Below, piece after piece: positions 1 to 12,800 of a DNA stretch of 64,000 nucleotides. Every line of letters starts with the position of its first letter. The first letter of the stretch is position 1. The position numbers and the translations under genes were made by a program. Under the pieces are notes generated by a model, which searched no databases, was not told the DNA's origin, and saw only the letters and a list, made by a program, of their open reading frames with translations. The stretch spans positions 563,501 to 627,500 of the forward strand of contig CAJNDS010002082.1 in assembly GCA_905221605.1 (NCBI GenBank), read 5' to 3'. Source of the stretch: Symbiodinium natans (taxonomy: Eukaryota > Sar > Dinophyceae > Suessiales > Symbiodiniaceae).

Positions 1-25
1 GTACGTTGACCTGCCATCGACCATT

Positions 26-324
26 GAAAAGCCTCTCACCCTGGCCAAGCAGCTGCTGCTGCGTCAGAAGCTCCAGCATGTCTGCACTTCTTGTGTGATG
101 CACAAGTTGTCCTGCGCAGGGTCAAGGGAGTGGGGTAGAGTAGGGGCTTACTCGACATCGCAGACTCCGAGCGCAAAGCCTTGAGGTTTTAGGCGTTAGT
201 GACCGTTTGTGCTCTCAGGGTTTGAAGTTCCGCTGTCCCGTGAGCACTTTGTAGCTGGCGCTGGTCAGCAGAACCGTAACCCCCTTCTCGTGCTTCACGA
301 TCTTCGCAAAGTCCAGGCATTTTC
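26..324 (-). CDS. Candidate exons of an unrecognised gene (3' part)
   Basis: Minus-strand frame from 324 down to a TGA at 215-217 reads an ordered, hydrophilic-then-hydrophobic peptide (CLDFAKIVKHEKG, then VTVLLTSASYKVL) after a good acceptor (tctcag then GA). A second short stretch at about 100-60 (ADMLELLTQQQLLGQ) is followed by a GTGAGAGG donor. No family is recognised. The two pieces may be exons of one gene continuing past the left edge, or the first may hold a real stop codon. This is inference from composition and splice-like sites only. Confidence 0.35.
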
Positions 325-2260
325 CTGAGACCCCGAGATCTCTCAAACCTCTACCGGAACCCCTAGAAAACCTCTGTGAACCCTACCGTTCTGTAACAGC
401 AGCCTCTGCAAGCTCATTATGACAAGAAACGAAGGGTGGGAAGATCCTCAACATCTTTGGCAACAACCGCGAGAGTTGAGAGATCCTCGACTGACAAGGA
501 CAAAGGGATGCTTCAAGGATGTTGGGGGAGGGGTGGGGTATTCTTTGATTCGTTCAAGACGTTTTAGGTCCACTCTTTAAAAATACTTGAAATGGGCTTG
601 AACGTCGCTGGTTTAAAGGGTTGTAGGGACTGACTCAGTCACACCGATGATGAGGGACGAGGCACGACCTTCACCGTTGGCCCAGGCAGAGTTAGGCACT
701 TGTGCCTCACCAGTTTGTCGTAGAGCTCCACAAGGAACTTCAGTCCACCTTCAGAGGGTTTAGATGGGCGAAGGATGGCGTAAGGCTCAATGAACTCCAA
801 TTGCACTCAAAGGTCGGGCATCAGAAAGGAACTGTTCATGCGGCCTTGCTTCGGACGACGGCGTGTTCTTGGGGCCATGCATGTCCCCGTGCGCACTCTA
901 AGAACTGCCATCTTCCAGCTCTCGCAAAGCTGAAGCTGAGAGCGCAGGAGAGCAGTGGCCAAAACCCTTTGAACTTTTTGTTCGACTATGGAAGTGCTCT
1001 CGCAGGCTCTCGCGCGGCCTTGTGCAGACCTGTTCGTGCGCTGACGCGGACGTGTTTTTTGGGGGTTGCACTGACGCGGACTATCGCGGGAAGAAGCTAA
1101 AAACTTCCAACACAAGACCCCAAAACCTTCAAAACAGCCTGAACCCAGCCATGTTTGATAAGCAACACCTACCCTCTCGCGCGCCATCGCGCGCTCTCGT
1201 AACCAGAGCTCTCTCGCAGAAACTATCGCGCACTGGCGCGCCTCGGACTTTAGCTGACGCGGGCCAATCAAAGGCGAGCCCTCTATCTAATTCTTTCATG
1301 GAAGGTTTTGGGAGCCGCTCGGAGGCATTCAGTTCCGGTGGTCCAGAGACCGAACAGTCGGCTGTTGCACTTGTCCACTGATGCTTCCGAAAACTTCCAA
1401 AGCTGACGTCTCAAGAGGAGTCAGGACTGCAACGTGCAGGGAGCACGCTGCTTGCCATGTTTTGTGTGGTCTCACGCTTTTCGCGACCAAGCAGACTTAC
1501 ACAAAACATCACCCTCTGAAGTCATTTGACGTCAGGCCTCATGCAAGCAGCCTGCTGCTTGTTCAGCTGTTCCGCAGCCACCCAGGGTCAACAGCTCTGG
1601 GGTCGCAGGACTTCAGAGATTCGAGCATTCATCGTTTCAGAGCACTGCAAGAAGGCAAACGAATCAAAGAACTTGAGGCGTGAGGATGTGCCAGCGTCCC
1701 TGTGAGCAGCAGGCATCTGAGTAGGCAGTATTTGCGAGGCGCACGAAGGGCTGACTAAAGGTCCAAGCGCTTCAGTTGCTTGAAGCATTGTTCTGTGTCG
1801 TTTCATCTGACTTGCATATGACATGACACGTCTGCTTTGCTTAATTAGCTGTACAAGTCTCTAGCCCAATTTTCAGCTTCCTTCGGAGAGCGGCATGTAA
1901 AACCTGGAACTCCACTTGATGGAGTTGCTGCGCCAAATTCCAACAGGATTTTATTTTGTTGCAAGCGCGGTAGAAACCGCAATGCTGATAGCAAATGTTA
2001 GTAACTCCTCGCTCACAATGGGCCTGAATAGGTTTCCGCTTCTGGTTAACCTGGTTGGGAACGGCTAGCGTGCTGCGCCGTCCCAAGTGTTTCATCTGCG
2101 TGTAATGATTTCTCCGCGTATTTCATTATCCACGCCGATTCCTTCGAAAACCCTTCAATCCAAGCCTTCAGCTGTTCATTGAAGTACAGACTTGCAAGCA
2201 ACGGGCGCATTGATCCATAAGAATGGTCTAGCCAACGTGGTGGCCCTCAGCTTCTTGAAA
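325..2260. other. About 1.9 kb without a convincing gene
   Basis: Several overlapping ORFs on both strands occur here (the longest is a 154-codon frame on the minus strand at 807-1271), but none shows a recognisable domain or exon-like pattern. Between about 1000 and 1270 there are repeated CG-rich motifs (ctctcgcgcg and variants), which explain some of the open frames. I see nothing that supports a gene. Confidence 0.4.
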
Positions 2261-2265
2261 CTTGT

Positions 2266-3215
2266 TTAACATCCACCTTGAAGTCCCAGGTCCGGGTTCG
2301 TGCGGGCATTGGTGAGCAGGAGTGGTAGGTACAGGAAGAGGAAGGCTTTGTGCTCGTGGCCATCAAGGAGGAAGGCATCGTGCAGGACGTCGCGTTCACG
2401 GTCCGTCAGCTGCAGCCAGTCCTCTTGCACTTCGAGCATCGATGAAGGCTCCAAAGTTCCTGGGCTGTGTCAAGCGGTGGTCTCATGTGTGGTGTCTCTC
2501 TCTATCTCTCTTCTTCAGCGAAGAGAGTCCCGAAGGACCCCCGGCCACGACGGCCTGTCTCTCTTCTTCTTCTCCTCCTCTTCCTTCTTCTTCTTCTCTT
2601 TCTCTTTTCAAAGCAACCTTGAGCCTGCGCTAGTCTCAGCTGCGAAACATGCAAAAACGAGCGGCGGGTCAAGCATGCGATGCGGGCAAGGACCAGTTGT
2701 GTCCTGGCTTTCAGTTCGCAATGCTACGAAGCACCTTGTTGAAAGTAGCTCGCTAGACAGCTGACGGAATGGGGCAGCAACAGGATCTAGAGAGGCGCGA
2801 GAGGCGCACGCACGGGCGCGTGCGCGCAGAGTTGCAGCAACAGCGCAGTCGAAAGAAGGGAAACATGCAGCTGCCACGGCGTCAGGAAGCTGAAGTTCAA
2901 GGCCTCGAAGGCAGGATCTGGACTTCCTAAGCCTCGGAGACTTGTCTGCAAACCGTGCAAGAGCGCCTCCGCCCGGCTTCCGATGTAGCGCCAGTACACC
3001 ACCTGAGGCTCCAAGTCCTGCAGACCGAACAAGACAGTTGAGACCGAACAAACATTGTCAACAGCGAGTCAGAACCTCTTTCTGCCAATTCTAAATGGTG
3101 ACTCTCCCTGGTCTCTCTCCCGCGATCCTCGACGTGCTGGAGGCACGACAGGGCCCTCACCATGCAGCGGCCGTTGAGCTCGTTCAGAAACAGCGATCCG
3201 TTTACCGTGGATGCG
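2266..3215 (-). CDS. Candidate exons, unrecognised protein
   Basis: Three exon-like pieces run right to left. At about 3215-3170 the frame reads GSLFLNELNGRCM and ends in a strong donor (CATG then GTGAGG). At about 3020-2955 a frame begins after ctgcag and reads DLEPQVVYWRYIGSRAEALL. At 2454-2275 a frame reads LEVQEDWLQLTDRERDVLHD and continues into a hydrophobic FLFLYLPLLL stretch. The first two join in phase 0. No family was recognised; the last piece could contain a membrane segment. Assignment to one gene is inferred from order and strand. Confidence 0.35.
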
Positions 3216-3590
3216 CCACTCACCTAGGTCATCCTAAAGATCCAGGACTGCTCTTAAAGCTGAGCCCCCTTTGAAAGAAAGAGACACTGAGGGGAGGGCA
3301 CCACAGAGCATGCAAGCCTGAGCCAGCAAGCACAACCTCGGTTCAAGAGCCGGAAGAGACTCCAGAAACCTGGCTCGAGCTTCTTTGAGCTGTGCTATTT
3401 GAATTTGAGGCTGGGGGCCTGAAGGCCTGCATCCCATCCCTGCCAAGCGCACATTGCAGCAACCAGACAGCATTCGGATTGTTCTCGCCCTGCAGAAACT
3501 GGGCCTGAAGCAGAGGGATCTAGTCAGTGTTGACATCAGTCTACTCTACTGAACAAGACACAACACACCGAAATGCTCCGGAAAGAACAG

Positions 3591-3902
3591 TCAACGGCGC
3601 CCTCCCACTGAATTCAGCAGGTGCTCAAAGTTGAAATCCAGCATGATCCGGACCTCAAAGAAGGGAGCGCCATGGCTCGTGACTCCTGAACGCCTAAAAC
3701 ATTCAAAAAAAGAGCTGAACTTCTGCCGAGGCACCGCATCCCCCAGGTGGTGGTAGCACTCGCTGGGCAGTGCTTGCAACGAGGGCACGTAGGCAGAAAG
3801 GTGATCCACCGTGTGCAGAAGCACCTTCCAGGCGTGGGCACTACTCTTCAAGCCTCCGAGTAGTTCGCGCACAGTTTCACAGATCTTCAAATGCTGTTCC
3901 AT
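3591..3902 (-). CDS. Candidate exon, unrecognised protein
   Basis: A minus-strand frame of 103 codons starts MEQHLKICETVRELLGGLKS and continues KVLLHTVDHLSAYVPSLQAL. It has the amphipathic helical look of real protein, unlike the frames overlapping it. The downstream end is not clear, since the last third (after the SECYHHLGD part) may already be intron. No domain is recognised. Confidence 0.35.
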   Translation of the reverse strand: MEQHLKICETVRELLGGLKSSAHAWKVLLHTVDHLSAYVPSLQALPSECYHHLGDAVPRQKFSSFFECFRRSGVTSHGAPFFEVRIMLDFNFEHLLNSVGGRR

Positions 3903-4364
3903 GTGTTTGCTGCTGTTGGGACGGAGGGTGGGGGGGGGCTCATTTAGGGCATGTACAAGATGTCCGCGCTTCTCTGTCTTGCTTGTTGGGGAGGGAGCTT
4001 GTCCATAGCGTCCATAACCCCCAAGCCGGAAACCCGTGCCCAGTCTCGTGGGACCTGCTCCAAACTCCTCCGTTCGCTGGGAGGTACAAGCCTTGAGAAC
4101 TCCTTGCTCTTGCAGAGGCCACCTGCTTGGGCTTCATGATGTGTTTCAGGAGCACACTTCTCACTTGAGCTGTCTGTACCACTGCAAATCGCGTCATCGA
4201 AGGTAGACTTCAATTCGGGCTCACAGGGAAAAACCTTTGAAAACTTTCAAATGCCTGTCGTGTCTAGGGTTTTGGAGAGCCACGTATGCCCAGCAAGACC
4301 ATGGCCGCATTCAGCTGCTCGAAAGACATGTCCTGGCAGTAGGTCAAGTCCTCAGCGGCACGTT

Positions 4365-5329
4365 CTAGATTCGTGGTCTAGCAGGCTCAGATACTTGCTC
4401 ATGCTGAGCTGCGGGTTTGAATGCAACTTCCGACGTGACCCAAATATTAACATGGGCTTCGGTGACTGATTGACGAATGTTCTCAAAGCGTCCCGCAGGG
4501 CGCTCCAGGTTGTCCTCGTCAGCTTGTTCGGACCGTCCTCGCATCAAGTCACAGGGAACTCGTCTTGGCGAATGCTGGCGTGTCCTGACACGCGACGGCT
4601 TGCACATAGTTGTCCTGAGAGTCAAGCATAGTCAGGCCAGTTCCAGCAGCTCTCTCAAGTTCATCTGGCAAGTCAACAGGCTCGTCACGGACAAGTCTCT
4701 CGCACCAGCCAGCCCACGAAGAGGACGGATAGAATGGATCGCTTTGCCTCCTCCTATGCAGCGCATTTAAGGTGAGACCAGGTGAGAGAGATCCCTTCTC
4801 AGAGTCGAAGCCAGGCCTTGATCCGAAGCAGTTCATACATGCCCGTCTCGCCATTCAACTCGTCCAGCTGATCCTTCACGCTGTCGATTTGGTCCTCAGC
4901 AGAACAAATTTGATCTGACCGGTACTGAAAGGTACGGCACAACTGGAGCAGCCACGTAAGTGATGCATGACTTCATACACTTCCCGCTGCGGCACCAGCA
5001 AGGTCATGTCTTCATTGAGGAGACGGTCAAGGGACACTGTCTTCTCTGATGCCTCAAGTCAAGTCAGGGCCAGGACCTTCAAAGACTCCGTGCGACGTGC
5101 GTCAGTTGCGCCAGGACGTACTCACAATTCTGCCGAAGGCGCGCTGGTGAGCTTGAAAGCATGGATTGGGCTCGTGCCCGGATTCAAGAGTTCCTTGCGC
5201 AACAGAGGCCTCTAGCCCTGAGATGAAGCCATATCGCTGTAGCAACGTTGCATAGAAACACTCGCCGGCTGAAGCCAAGCTTCTGCCAGCTGCGTTGCGG
5301 TCACGGCCTGTCTCAAAGCGCAGAACCAT
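4365..5329 (-). CDS. Candidate exons, unrecognised protein
   Basis: Minus-strand pieces at 5329-5200 (LRFETGRDRNAAGRSLASAG then ECFYATLLQRYGFISGLEAS), 4725-4555 (LVRDEPVDLPDELERAAGTG) and 4540-4400 (DEDNLERPAGRFENIRQSVT) look protein-like and lie on the same strand as the channel gene upstream. Boundaries and connections could not be fixed, and no family is recognised. They could be 3' exons of the channel gene or a separate gene. Confidence 0.3.
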
Positions 5330-5829
5330 GGTTTCTCAGTCGGGTCTTAGACAACTAAGGCCTAAAACCTTCTGTCTCCGAGCGCAACGGGTAGCTGAAT
5401 AAACCCACTGGGCCTAGAACGAACACCAGAAGCCTTGCACCAAGAGCCCGGATTGTTGACTTCATTTTGCTGCCTCTAAGGCCCAGGAGTCCGGTGGCAG
5501 TTCCCAGCTCTCTTCAGAGAAGTGGGCCCTTTTCCTTTGAAGAAAACCCCGAATGGGACAGAGGCTTCACATTGAACAGGCGATGCCCAACTTTTTTTTT
5601 TCGCTTGAAAGGCTTCCAAGGCGCTGGTGCATCCGAATCAAGGCCAGTGCATACCTGAGCTGACTTGGAGCGGGAACTGAGCGGGGCTTGCTCTGGACAA
5701 CCTTTCACCTGCAATTGAGCCACTCATGCATGGCGACCACAATCGGCGGTGACATCTTCACAGCCTGGCGGTCGCAGGGAAGGTCCCACCCCTCGACCCC
5801 ATATCAGGGCAATGCAGTGTGATGCGAAA

Positions 5830-8800
5830 GGGAGCGCCTGTATCAAATCCATGGCAGACAAGGTGAGCAACTTGGCGTAAGTCGCCGAAGTCAACGTGGC
5901 TGCATGGTTCCTACTGTGCACAGCCCTATGAAAGTTGCCCTGCAGCTCTCTGCTTGTTTCACGAAGCAAGTAGAATTTCAGCTGTCCTGTTGGTGTACAG
6001 AGCCAGCTCCTTAGATGCCATGTCCACACCCTGGAGTTGCCCCCTTTGCCCCCTCAGAATCCAGGGACAAGTTGACGAACTACAGCCAGTCCAGGCGTCT
6101 GCGAACCAGCCATCCGTATGAAGCTTGATGTTGGAGACGGTGGTGCGAGTCGTCCGAATCCGAGAAACGCTGTGTGTGGTCTCGATATCCTCGGAAAGCA
6201 ATGAAAGCAATGCAACATTCGATCGCCCTTGCACTTGGCCCCAACGTGTCCATCATATCGAAGTGACTCTGGAAGGTCTCAGCATGAAGCTGCCGTGGAT
6301 GCTGATGTAGACCCCTTGCAAAGCAGATGCAATTCCCAAAACTCACTTCCCGGTTGCCCATGCCTTCCGCTCGGCGACCGCAAGCGAAGATCTGCTCCCC
6401 CTGCACAGCCACCTGCCCACAGCTGGACAAAGAGCGTTCAACACCCTTCCGACCCCACAAAGCCCTCCAAAGACCGTGTGTGCACTCAGAGTGTGGCTTT
6501 CTGGTGAAACGCGGCAGCCATCCTCCCACCAAAGTCGACGCGATCCTCGGCACTTCGTGGACTTACCCGGCTTCCCTTCACCGCCTTCACCTTCACTCAA
6601 GCTCCCCACCGATCACCATCGTACTCGTTCAGTTCAATGTCAAGTCGAATCTCCAGAATCTACAAGTCGAAGCAGAAGAGCTACGAATATCTTGTCAGAG
6701 GCAAGATTCGTCCATCAGCAGGCTGTAGAATGGATGATCTGCCAGCGTCTCGCCCGTCTTCACCACACGCAGTTGTTCGATGAGTGTGCTTGGCAGAAAA
6801 TCGAGGGCCATAGGATCCTTCACTTCCAGGGGAGACTCTTGGGAGCCGAGGACATCGTCCAGGGCAGTGACCACGCGCCTCAGCTCCGAGCAAATACAAG
6901 GAAGGAGAGAAAAGAGTGAGACACTGACTGTCTGACTGTCTGACCGTCTGCCGCGAGGAGATTGGGGCTGCGGCTGGCTCAGGCGTTTGCTTATGTGCGT
7001 CTTGCGCAGCCAGCGCTGGAGGTCACGCTTCACGTGGTCCCGCTCCTCTTCCAAAGAGCCGGGCGACTCGGAAAAGGAGAGAGAAGAGACAAACTGGGAG
7101 CACGGAAGAACAGAGGGAGACCTCCACCCCGGACGATTTTTTCGCCTCTGCTCTACATTGAACCCTCGTCAGGGACCTTCGCCTTCTCCATCATCAGGTT
7201 CAGCGTTCCACCTTGTCAAAAAACGTCACATCAGGGATCACTCCGTGTTGTGCTGTTTTTTTGCCTCAAACACGACAAAACCGACCACGAGATTGTCATT
7301 GGAAACAACGAAAGAAGGGTGGACACGGTCAGCGCTTTCTGTGCCGACGCCACTGATGATGCCGATTTGTGCTCCCAGCATGGGCAGGCAAGTGAGGATG
7401 ATGGCCTCGGGATCCGAGAGGTTTAGGCTTCCCCCCCACTCAGAGAGCCCCCTGCAGTCAAGCCCAGAAATTCAGTCAGCTGAACATGTTTAGGGTCTAG
7501 AGTCTAGAGTCTAAAGGGTTTATAAGGGTTGACGGCAAGAATTCTGCTGAGGCGAGGTGCCAGAACCAAGGCCTGTTCGGGCTCGTTTTGGGCAGTGAAG
7601 GGATACGGCGCAGGCGTGTACTGCGCAATGACCTCCGGGAGCTCTCGGATTGGGTTTTTCGGGGAGGGCGGCTCAGGGGCTCAAACGGTGCTACCGGTTA
7701 CAGGAGTTTATCAGGCAACAGGAGGATGCCCTTTGAGGTTTCTAAGGAAGGGGAGGGGGAAGGTGGGCGGAGGCTACTTTGGGAAGGCTGCACGTCGGGC
7801 GCAGGGACTTGAAGCTCCAAGCCAGGCGACCCAGTTAAAGGCAATCCTTGGTTCTGGGAAAGGAACCACACGTCTCCTACGATAAAAGCGACGCTTGGCG
7901 GATGCATCGCCCTCTCTGACGAAGTGCCAAAAGGACGTTCTGTGTTTAAAAAAGCGTAATATGAGAGAAACCGAGGATCATGTACTGCAAGGGGAGGGGC
8001 TGGTCCTGAATGAGGTACTCGTTCAGCCAGTTCTTGGTGTTCCCGGATTCTTGCTCCCGACGCCCAATGTAAATGGCGATGCAAGCTAAGGCGTGGTTCA
8101 CTCCGAAGATGAAAACCACGCACTGGAGAATGGTGGACATGTTCACCACGCGGAGCAGCCCGTTGGTAGCCAGCCTGCTCTCAACTGCCGTGATCGCCTC
8201 GCAGCACAATCATAAGTCTCAAAGCGGATTCCATGTAGCAAAGAGAGTGGTTGCCTTTGTAACAGATTGCATGTGGGCCGAGGACATAACAGGCCCTGCA
8301 CCCTGGACAAGGGTGCCACTTCTTCTTAGAGCTGGGCATGGCTGGGCAGAGCTGGCCTGTCTGAACTTGGCCGTCCGCAAGAGCCGCATCATGGTCAGCG
8401 CCTTGAAATCGTCCGGAACGAGCTCCGCCAGGAGCACCAGATCCAGGACCACCACCAAGGCATCCAAGGGAAACCAGGTGCCTTAAATTCCGCGACTCAT
8501 CCCAGGACTAAGCACTAAGTCCCCTTCCCCCCCCTCCCCCGCATCATCGGGGTTGTCATGGCCCACCAAGAAACGAAGAGCAATTGCCAATTGCCGAGGC
8601 CTCTGCAGATGTAGTGGCAAACGGCAGCCATCCGTGAGCCTTCGGGGACGAGGACTGCGAGGAGGAACACCATGCAGATGTCCGTCACCCAGAAGACCGG
8701 GGTTGCCTCGCCGCCAGATGCACGCGCGCAGCTTCGTACCGTTCAGCACCCGTGCAATCAGCCCTCGTGCAATCAGCACTCGTGCAATGTAGGCCTACTG

Positions 8801-9348
8801 GGGGCTAGCTTGCTTCTCAGCGCAGGCCTTGTAGTAGTCTGCCCACCTGCTGCCGTCTTCCGCCGGCCATGCCAAGAGGAGCGGCAACATCACCGAGTCG
8901 ATGCCCACCAGGACGATGGTCAAAAAGTCCCACACCAACCGCCACCACCGAAGCATCTCCTGCAGGAGGACAGGAGCAGATGAGCCTAAGAGCAGAGGGA
9001 GGTAGGGCAGAGTCACCTTCTCCTCTCTCAGAAAAAGGGGCTGTGGGAGGAGTGGTTTCTTCTCGTCTCAGGCTTTGGGGGAAGGGCAAGTCGGGGCGAG
9101 GGCGGGTCAACGCGGGAGCTTCTCCGCATTTCTCCGCACCTGCAGCTGCTCCGACACATCCGAGCCTGAGAAGAAGAGCGGTTGAACACGGTACTAAGAG
9201 GCAAAAAAACCGGGTGATGAGGGGATTCTGAGCTTACCTCGCCCCTTGGGCCGCGGCTCCGGCACTCGAACTTGGCGATGCCCAGCTGGCTGGGCCGCTT
9301 GCGACTGACGCGCGCAGGTGAATCCTTGTCACCTTGAAAGAAGGCCAC
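5830..9348 (-). CDS. Voltage-gated cation channel, CNG/EAG-like, multi-exon
   Basis: This is a six-TM plasma-membrane cation channel of the S1-S6 plus cyclic-nucleotide-binding type. Exons: N-terminus to 9238 (GT donor); S1 8828-8959 (WDFLTIVLVGIDSVMLP); S2 8607-8706 (FWVTDICMVFLLAV); S3-S4 8357-8481 (TWFPLDALVVVLDL, then MMRLLRTAKFRQ); S5 about 7980-8197 (LQCVVFIFGVNHALACI); pore 7573-7632 (VIAQYTPAPYPF); S6 about 7290-7415 (AIILTCLPMLGAQIGII); post-S6 helix about 6975-7043 (ERDHVKRDLQRWLRKTHIS); C-linker about 6695-6890; CNBD pieces at about 6465-6340 (GEQIFACG), 6140-6000 and 5945-5830 (YAKLLTLSAMDLIQ). Phases match across S1/S2/S3-S4, using GC donors at 8828, 8607 and 8357. S4 has few basic residues and the pore lacks a classic GYG, so ion selectivity cannot be called. 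The start methionine and last exon are uncertain. Confidence 0.82.
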
Positions 9349-10790
9349 AAGAAACGACAGGGCATCATGGTCCTGGTGAGAACTGCCGAGATTACTCTGC
9401 TGTAGTCACTGTAGTCCTATCAAGACTTGCTGGGCACAGCAGAGACGATTCCGGGGGGAGTTGAAGGAGCAGCAGTGGTTGGCAAAAGAACTCGGGCCAC
9501 TACGAAACTGTCACGGAAAGAAGCTGCGCAAGGAAAATGATGTACAGCAAAAGCCACGCCGCAAAACTGTCAAAAAGGAGGAATTCCGATTGCGGCACAA
9601 CATCTGTTGAAGAAGGAAAACCGAGGTGTTCAGAAGAGCCACCCAGCTTGCGCAATCATGCAACCGTCCAACCCATCCCATTGTGCCGTGCCACTCGAAA
9701 CAATTCTTGCTTGTCTCAAGACTCGTGCAAGAACAGTTCGCGAAGCGGCAGCAACGGTCGCAAGCGGCGATGAGTATTCTCATGGCCCGACGCATCTGCG
9801 CTCACTTCATAGCGTCGTTCGTTTCGCAAGTTTCGGGTGGCTCTGTTTTTTTCTCCACAACATGAGACATGTGCGACACCTACACTGCATGTACGGCCAA
9901 GCGCTTCCTGAACAACTCTTCTCGGCTTTGCAGATGTGCTTTTGAGCCTCGATGAGCCTCGGCCTTGCTTGGACTTCTTGGGGCTTCTCGTCCACCCGCA
10001 TCTTGAAACCCCAAGCGCCATCTGCTGCTCTTGGTGGGACGCAAGCCCAAAACGCTGAGATCTGAGCGAAACTGATGGCCCTGGGTTTTTGGGCTTCAAT
10101 TAGCCTGCTCTGCATGAACTGGACGGGTCGCTCCAGTGGCTACTGAGTTCCTGAGTTTTCCTCTCCTGACGGTTTCCGGATGAGCAGGGCAAAGCTTCTT
10201 TCCTTTCAGTTGTTTGGCATTCTTGCGTGCTCCTTCTCTTACAATGTCTTGCGGTCTGCATGTCTGCTGATAAGCTGCAGTCAGTTAGGAAGGCTACTGC
10301 TTACATGCTTCGGATCTGCTCAGGGATGCATCTTCAACAAGACCCTTCGTGCCGCCAGTCTTCTCATCTTGGGAATGCTGCCTGGTGCTGCCAGGAAGCG
10401 ATAGAGAGTGTCGTAAGCATCCGTGGCCTCCTGTTCAGACAGCACAAAGGCCTCCCCCCATTCGTCCTCAGGAGCTCACACAGTCACAGACATCCATATG
10501 ACCAGTTCGCGAGTCAAGTTTTTGGGGCATCAGCGCACGCGCGTGCGCGTGCGCGGATCCGAGGCGGCGGCGAGCAGGCGAAAACCTAAGCGAGCAGGTG
10601 ACCGACCGCGCCTCTGGGCGAACTTGCAGAGTGGCAAGACTTTTTCAATTTTCAAAGTGGGCTTCCTGTTGGGGGGTCGTATAAACTTGCTCCAAGCGAC
10701 CACCTTCTTCCTGAGCAGGCATGCGGACATGCAGCCACACGGTACTGCTGCCACAGCAACTGGGCAAAACACCTAACAACACCATAAAAA
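9349..10790. other. About 1.4 kb without a supported gene
   Basis: Only short overlapping ORFs on both strands. At 10535-10555 there is a gcgcgtgcgcgtgcgcg alternating purine-pyrimidine run. No exon-like frame or recognisable domain is seen. It may hold the 5' untranslated region and promoter of the channel gene on the right side of its first exon, but no promoter motif can be pointed to. Confidence 0.4.
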
Positions 10791-10814
10791 CAACATCCAA
10801 CACTGCTCTTGGCC

Positions 10815-11010
10815 CCCCGTGCCTCACCCACGGAGTAGGAGCTGACGGTACTCTTGCTTGAGACCATCGAGTGCCTTCTCGGAGCCGTCTTTGTCATGGG
10901 AACTCCATTTGGCTGGACTTCGAAGCGGTCCTGACAAGCTTAGACAGAAGTTGTACTCTTCAAGAAAAAGCGTTTCGAACTCGAACTGAGCAAGGCTGGA
11001 AGCGTAGAAT
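10815..11010 (-). CDS. Candidate exon, unrecognised protein
   Basis: Minus-strand frame from about 11000 reads QFEFETLFLEEYNFCLSLSG and later DGSEKALDGLKQEYRQLLL, ending at a GTGAGG donor near 10820. It is acidic and helical in character. It lies just downstream of a stop codon of the neighbouring gene, so it would be the first visible exon of another gene. No family is recognised. Confidence 0.33.
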
Positions 11011-11114
11011 CATTGCGAGGCTGAGCGAAGCACGTGCTTCTCGTCTAAGAGCTGGCCGCCCGCCAGGGACTGCAGCGCAGGACAGATTCCGATATCCGAC
11101 GAAGGCCTAGAGGC

Positions 11115-11470
11115 CTATTCATCAACTTTTCCCCTGGGGCAGTCCGACATTCCTGCCTGAAGGGCGCCCGGCTTGGGTGTCTGCGTGCCTTCCGTCGAGG
11201 CCGCCTCCGACGTGGCTTGCTCCCCAGAAACGCCAGTGTCGGCCATGGACTGGAGGCTCTCCACCGCAGTCTGGACCGCCTGGACTGCTCTGCTCTGCAG
11301 ACCGCTCCGGGGGGGGCGGGGGGAACCTGGGGACGGAAGGGGAGGGCTCTCTAAAACTCCAAAAGAAGTAGGAGTGGTGCTTGCAACCCCCGCAGGCCTG
11401 CATTCCCTGCTCGATCTGCTGCAGGTGGCTCTGCAGATCTTGCATGTCGACACGCACAGTGCCTTGACTG
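11115..11470 (-). CDS. 3' end of an unrecognised gene, low-complexity tail
   Basis: Two exon-like pieces: about 11455-11395 (VDMQDLQSHLQQIEQGMQA, likely coiled coil) and about 11300 down to a TGA at 11115-11117 (AVQAVQTAVESLQSMADTG, then a Ser/Thr/Glu-rich tail ending GKVDE). The second begins after a GTCTGCAG acceptor. The heptad-like spacing suggests a helical oligomerisation region near the C-terminus. No function can be given. Confidence 0.4.
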
Positions 11471-12116
11471 CACTTTTCAGACCCTGAGTTTGGTGAGTTT
11501 GGTGAGTTTTGTTTACTTCTCATGTCCCCCTTCGCGCCACTCCAGGGTCTCCATTCTCTCGGGTGCTCTCGAGTCCTGTCGAGCGGCCCAGCATGTTGGA
11601 GGGCACTGCAGGGGAGCCAGAAACGCCCTGAGGTGGCGCGGTGTGGCACTGATATGGCAGCGGCATGCACTGCACTGACTGGCACTGGCACATCTCGACT
11701 TTGCAGATCTTGGGGCATGGGCTCAGGCTCGGAAGCTCGGGAGCTTCGACATGGCTCTGATCTGAAAATATCTGTCACCCAAGTCAAGATTTTCGAGCCA
11801 AAAGCCGAGAGGAAATGAAAGGCGACTGGCATACGCGAGGCTCAAGATTAACAGAGGTTCAAGCCGAATGGCCGCCCTCGGCTCTCGGCCCCGGGCCGGC
11901 TCGTGTGCTTGACGTGCTTTACGTGCTTTCCACCCCTCCGTCCGCTCTCGCGTCGGCATCTTTGTACAGTTCGGGGGAAATGGAACGGCGCAAGCTACGG
12001 AGGCTACGGGGGGAGCGACGGAACCTACGAAAGGACCGGGCAGCTTGAAGGCTTGGCCTTGCTCTGCGCGGCGTAAAAAAGGAAATCGGCAGAACGGCAG
12101 AAGGAGTGTTAAAAAC

Positions 12117-12800
12117 TTACCACTCCTTCGGGGATACACGCACAGGACACATCATGACAACTCTCGATTCGACTATTGAAAAGAGACTGCACATCTCCTC
12201 CCCAAAGAACTCCGCTTCAGGGAAGGGATCGCGGCTCAGCTCACAGCAGAAGCGAGCAGTTTCCAGATTTCCAGGGCACACAGTCGGGGCCACGACAAGA
12301 AGCACCGATTGAGACAGCATCGAGTGAAGTTGTGCTGGCTCTGCTCACAAACTCATTTTTGGGTCGTCCTCCTCTTCCTCCGCGACGAGAGTAGCAGTTC
12401 TACATAAGTGGTGTGCCATGTAGGGTGGGGCGAAACGCAGGTCCTGCAGTCCCTGCTTCTTGCGGTATGCGATACCTGGGAGCTCACAACAACTTCGCTC
12501 AGGCAAAAATCTGGCCAGATGACTCTTCATGCTCAATGCATCGAGCTGCGATTCTTCTTTTCGTATCCTGACAGGGCTCCATAGGGCTCCTACAAAGTGT
12601 TCTCTTCATGTGCCTTTCGGCAGAGCTCTGCGCTTCGACTGATGGGGACTCTTGGGGCAACATGAGGGAGCGGCGTCTTTTCGCCGCTTTGTATTTGGCC
12701 AGGTACTCCTGTCAAGATGGAACCCCGAAAAGGGGCCCAGGATTCACTTCCATCAACGGGCAAGCCTCACAAAGTCTCACTGCCCCCTGGCACTGCAGCC
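12117..12800 (-). CDS. Candidate exons, unrecognised protein
   Basis: Minus-strand pieces: about 12670-12605 (LMLPQESPSVEAQSSAERH), 12500-12350 (ELPGIAYRKKQGLQDL, then an EEEEDD acidic run) and 12290-12117 (LETARFCCELSRDPFPEAEF, then SLFSIVESRVVMMCPVRV). Each is protein-like in only one frame. The order suits one gene on the minus strand. Splice joins were not resolved and no family is recognised. Confidence 0.35.
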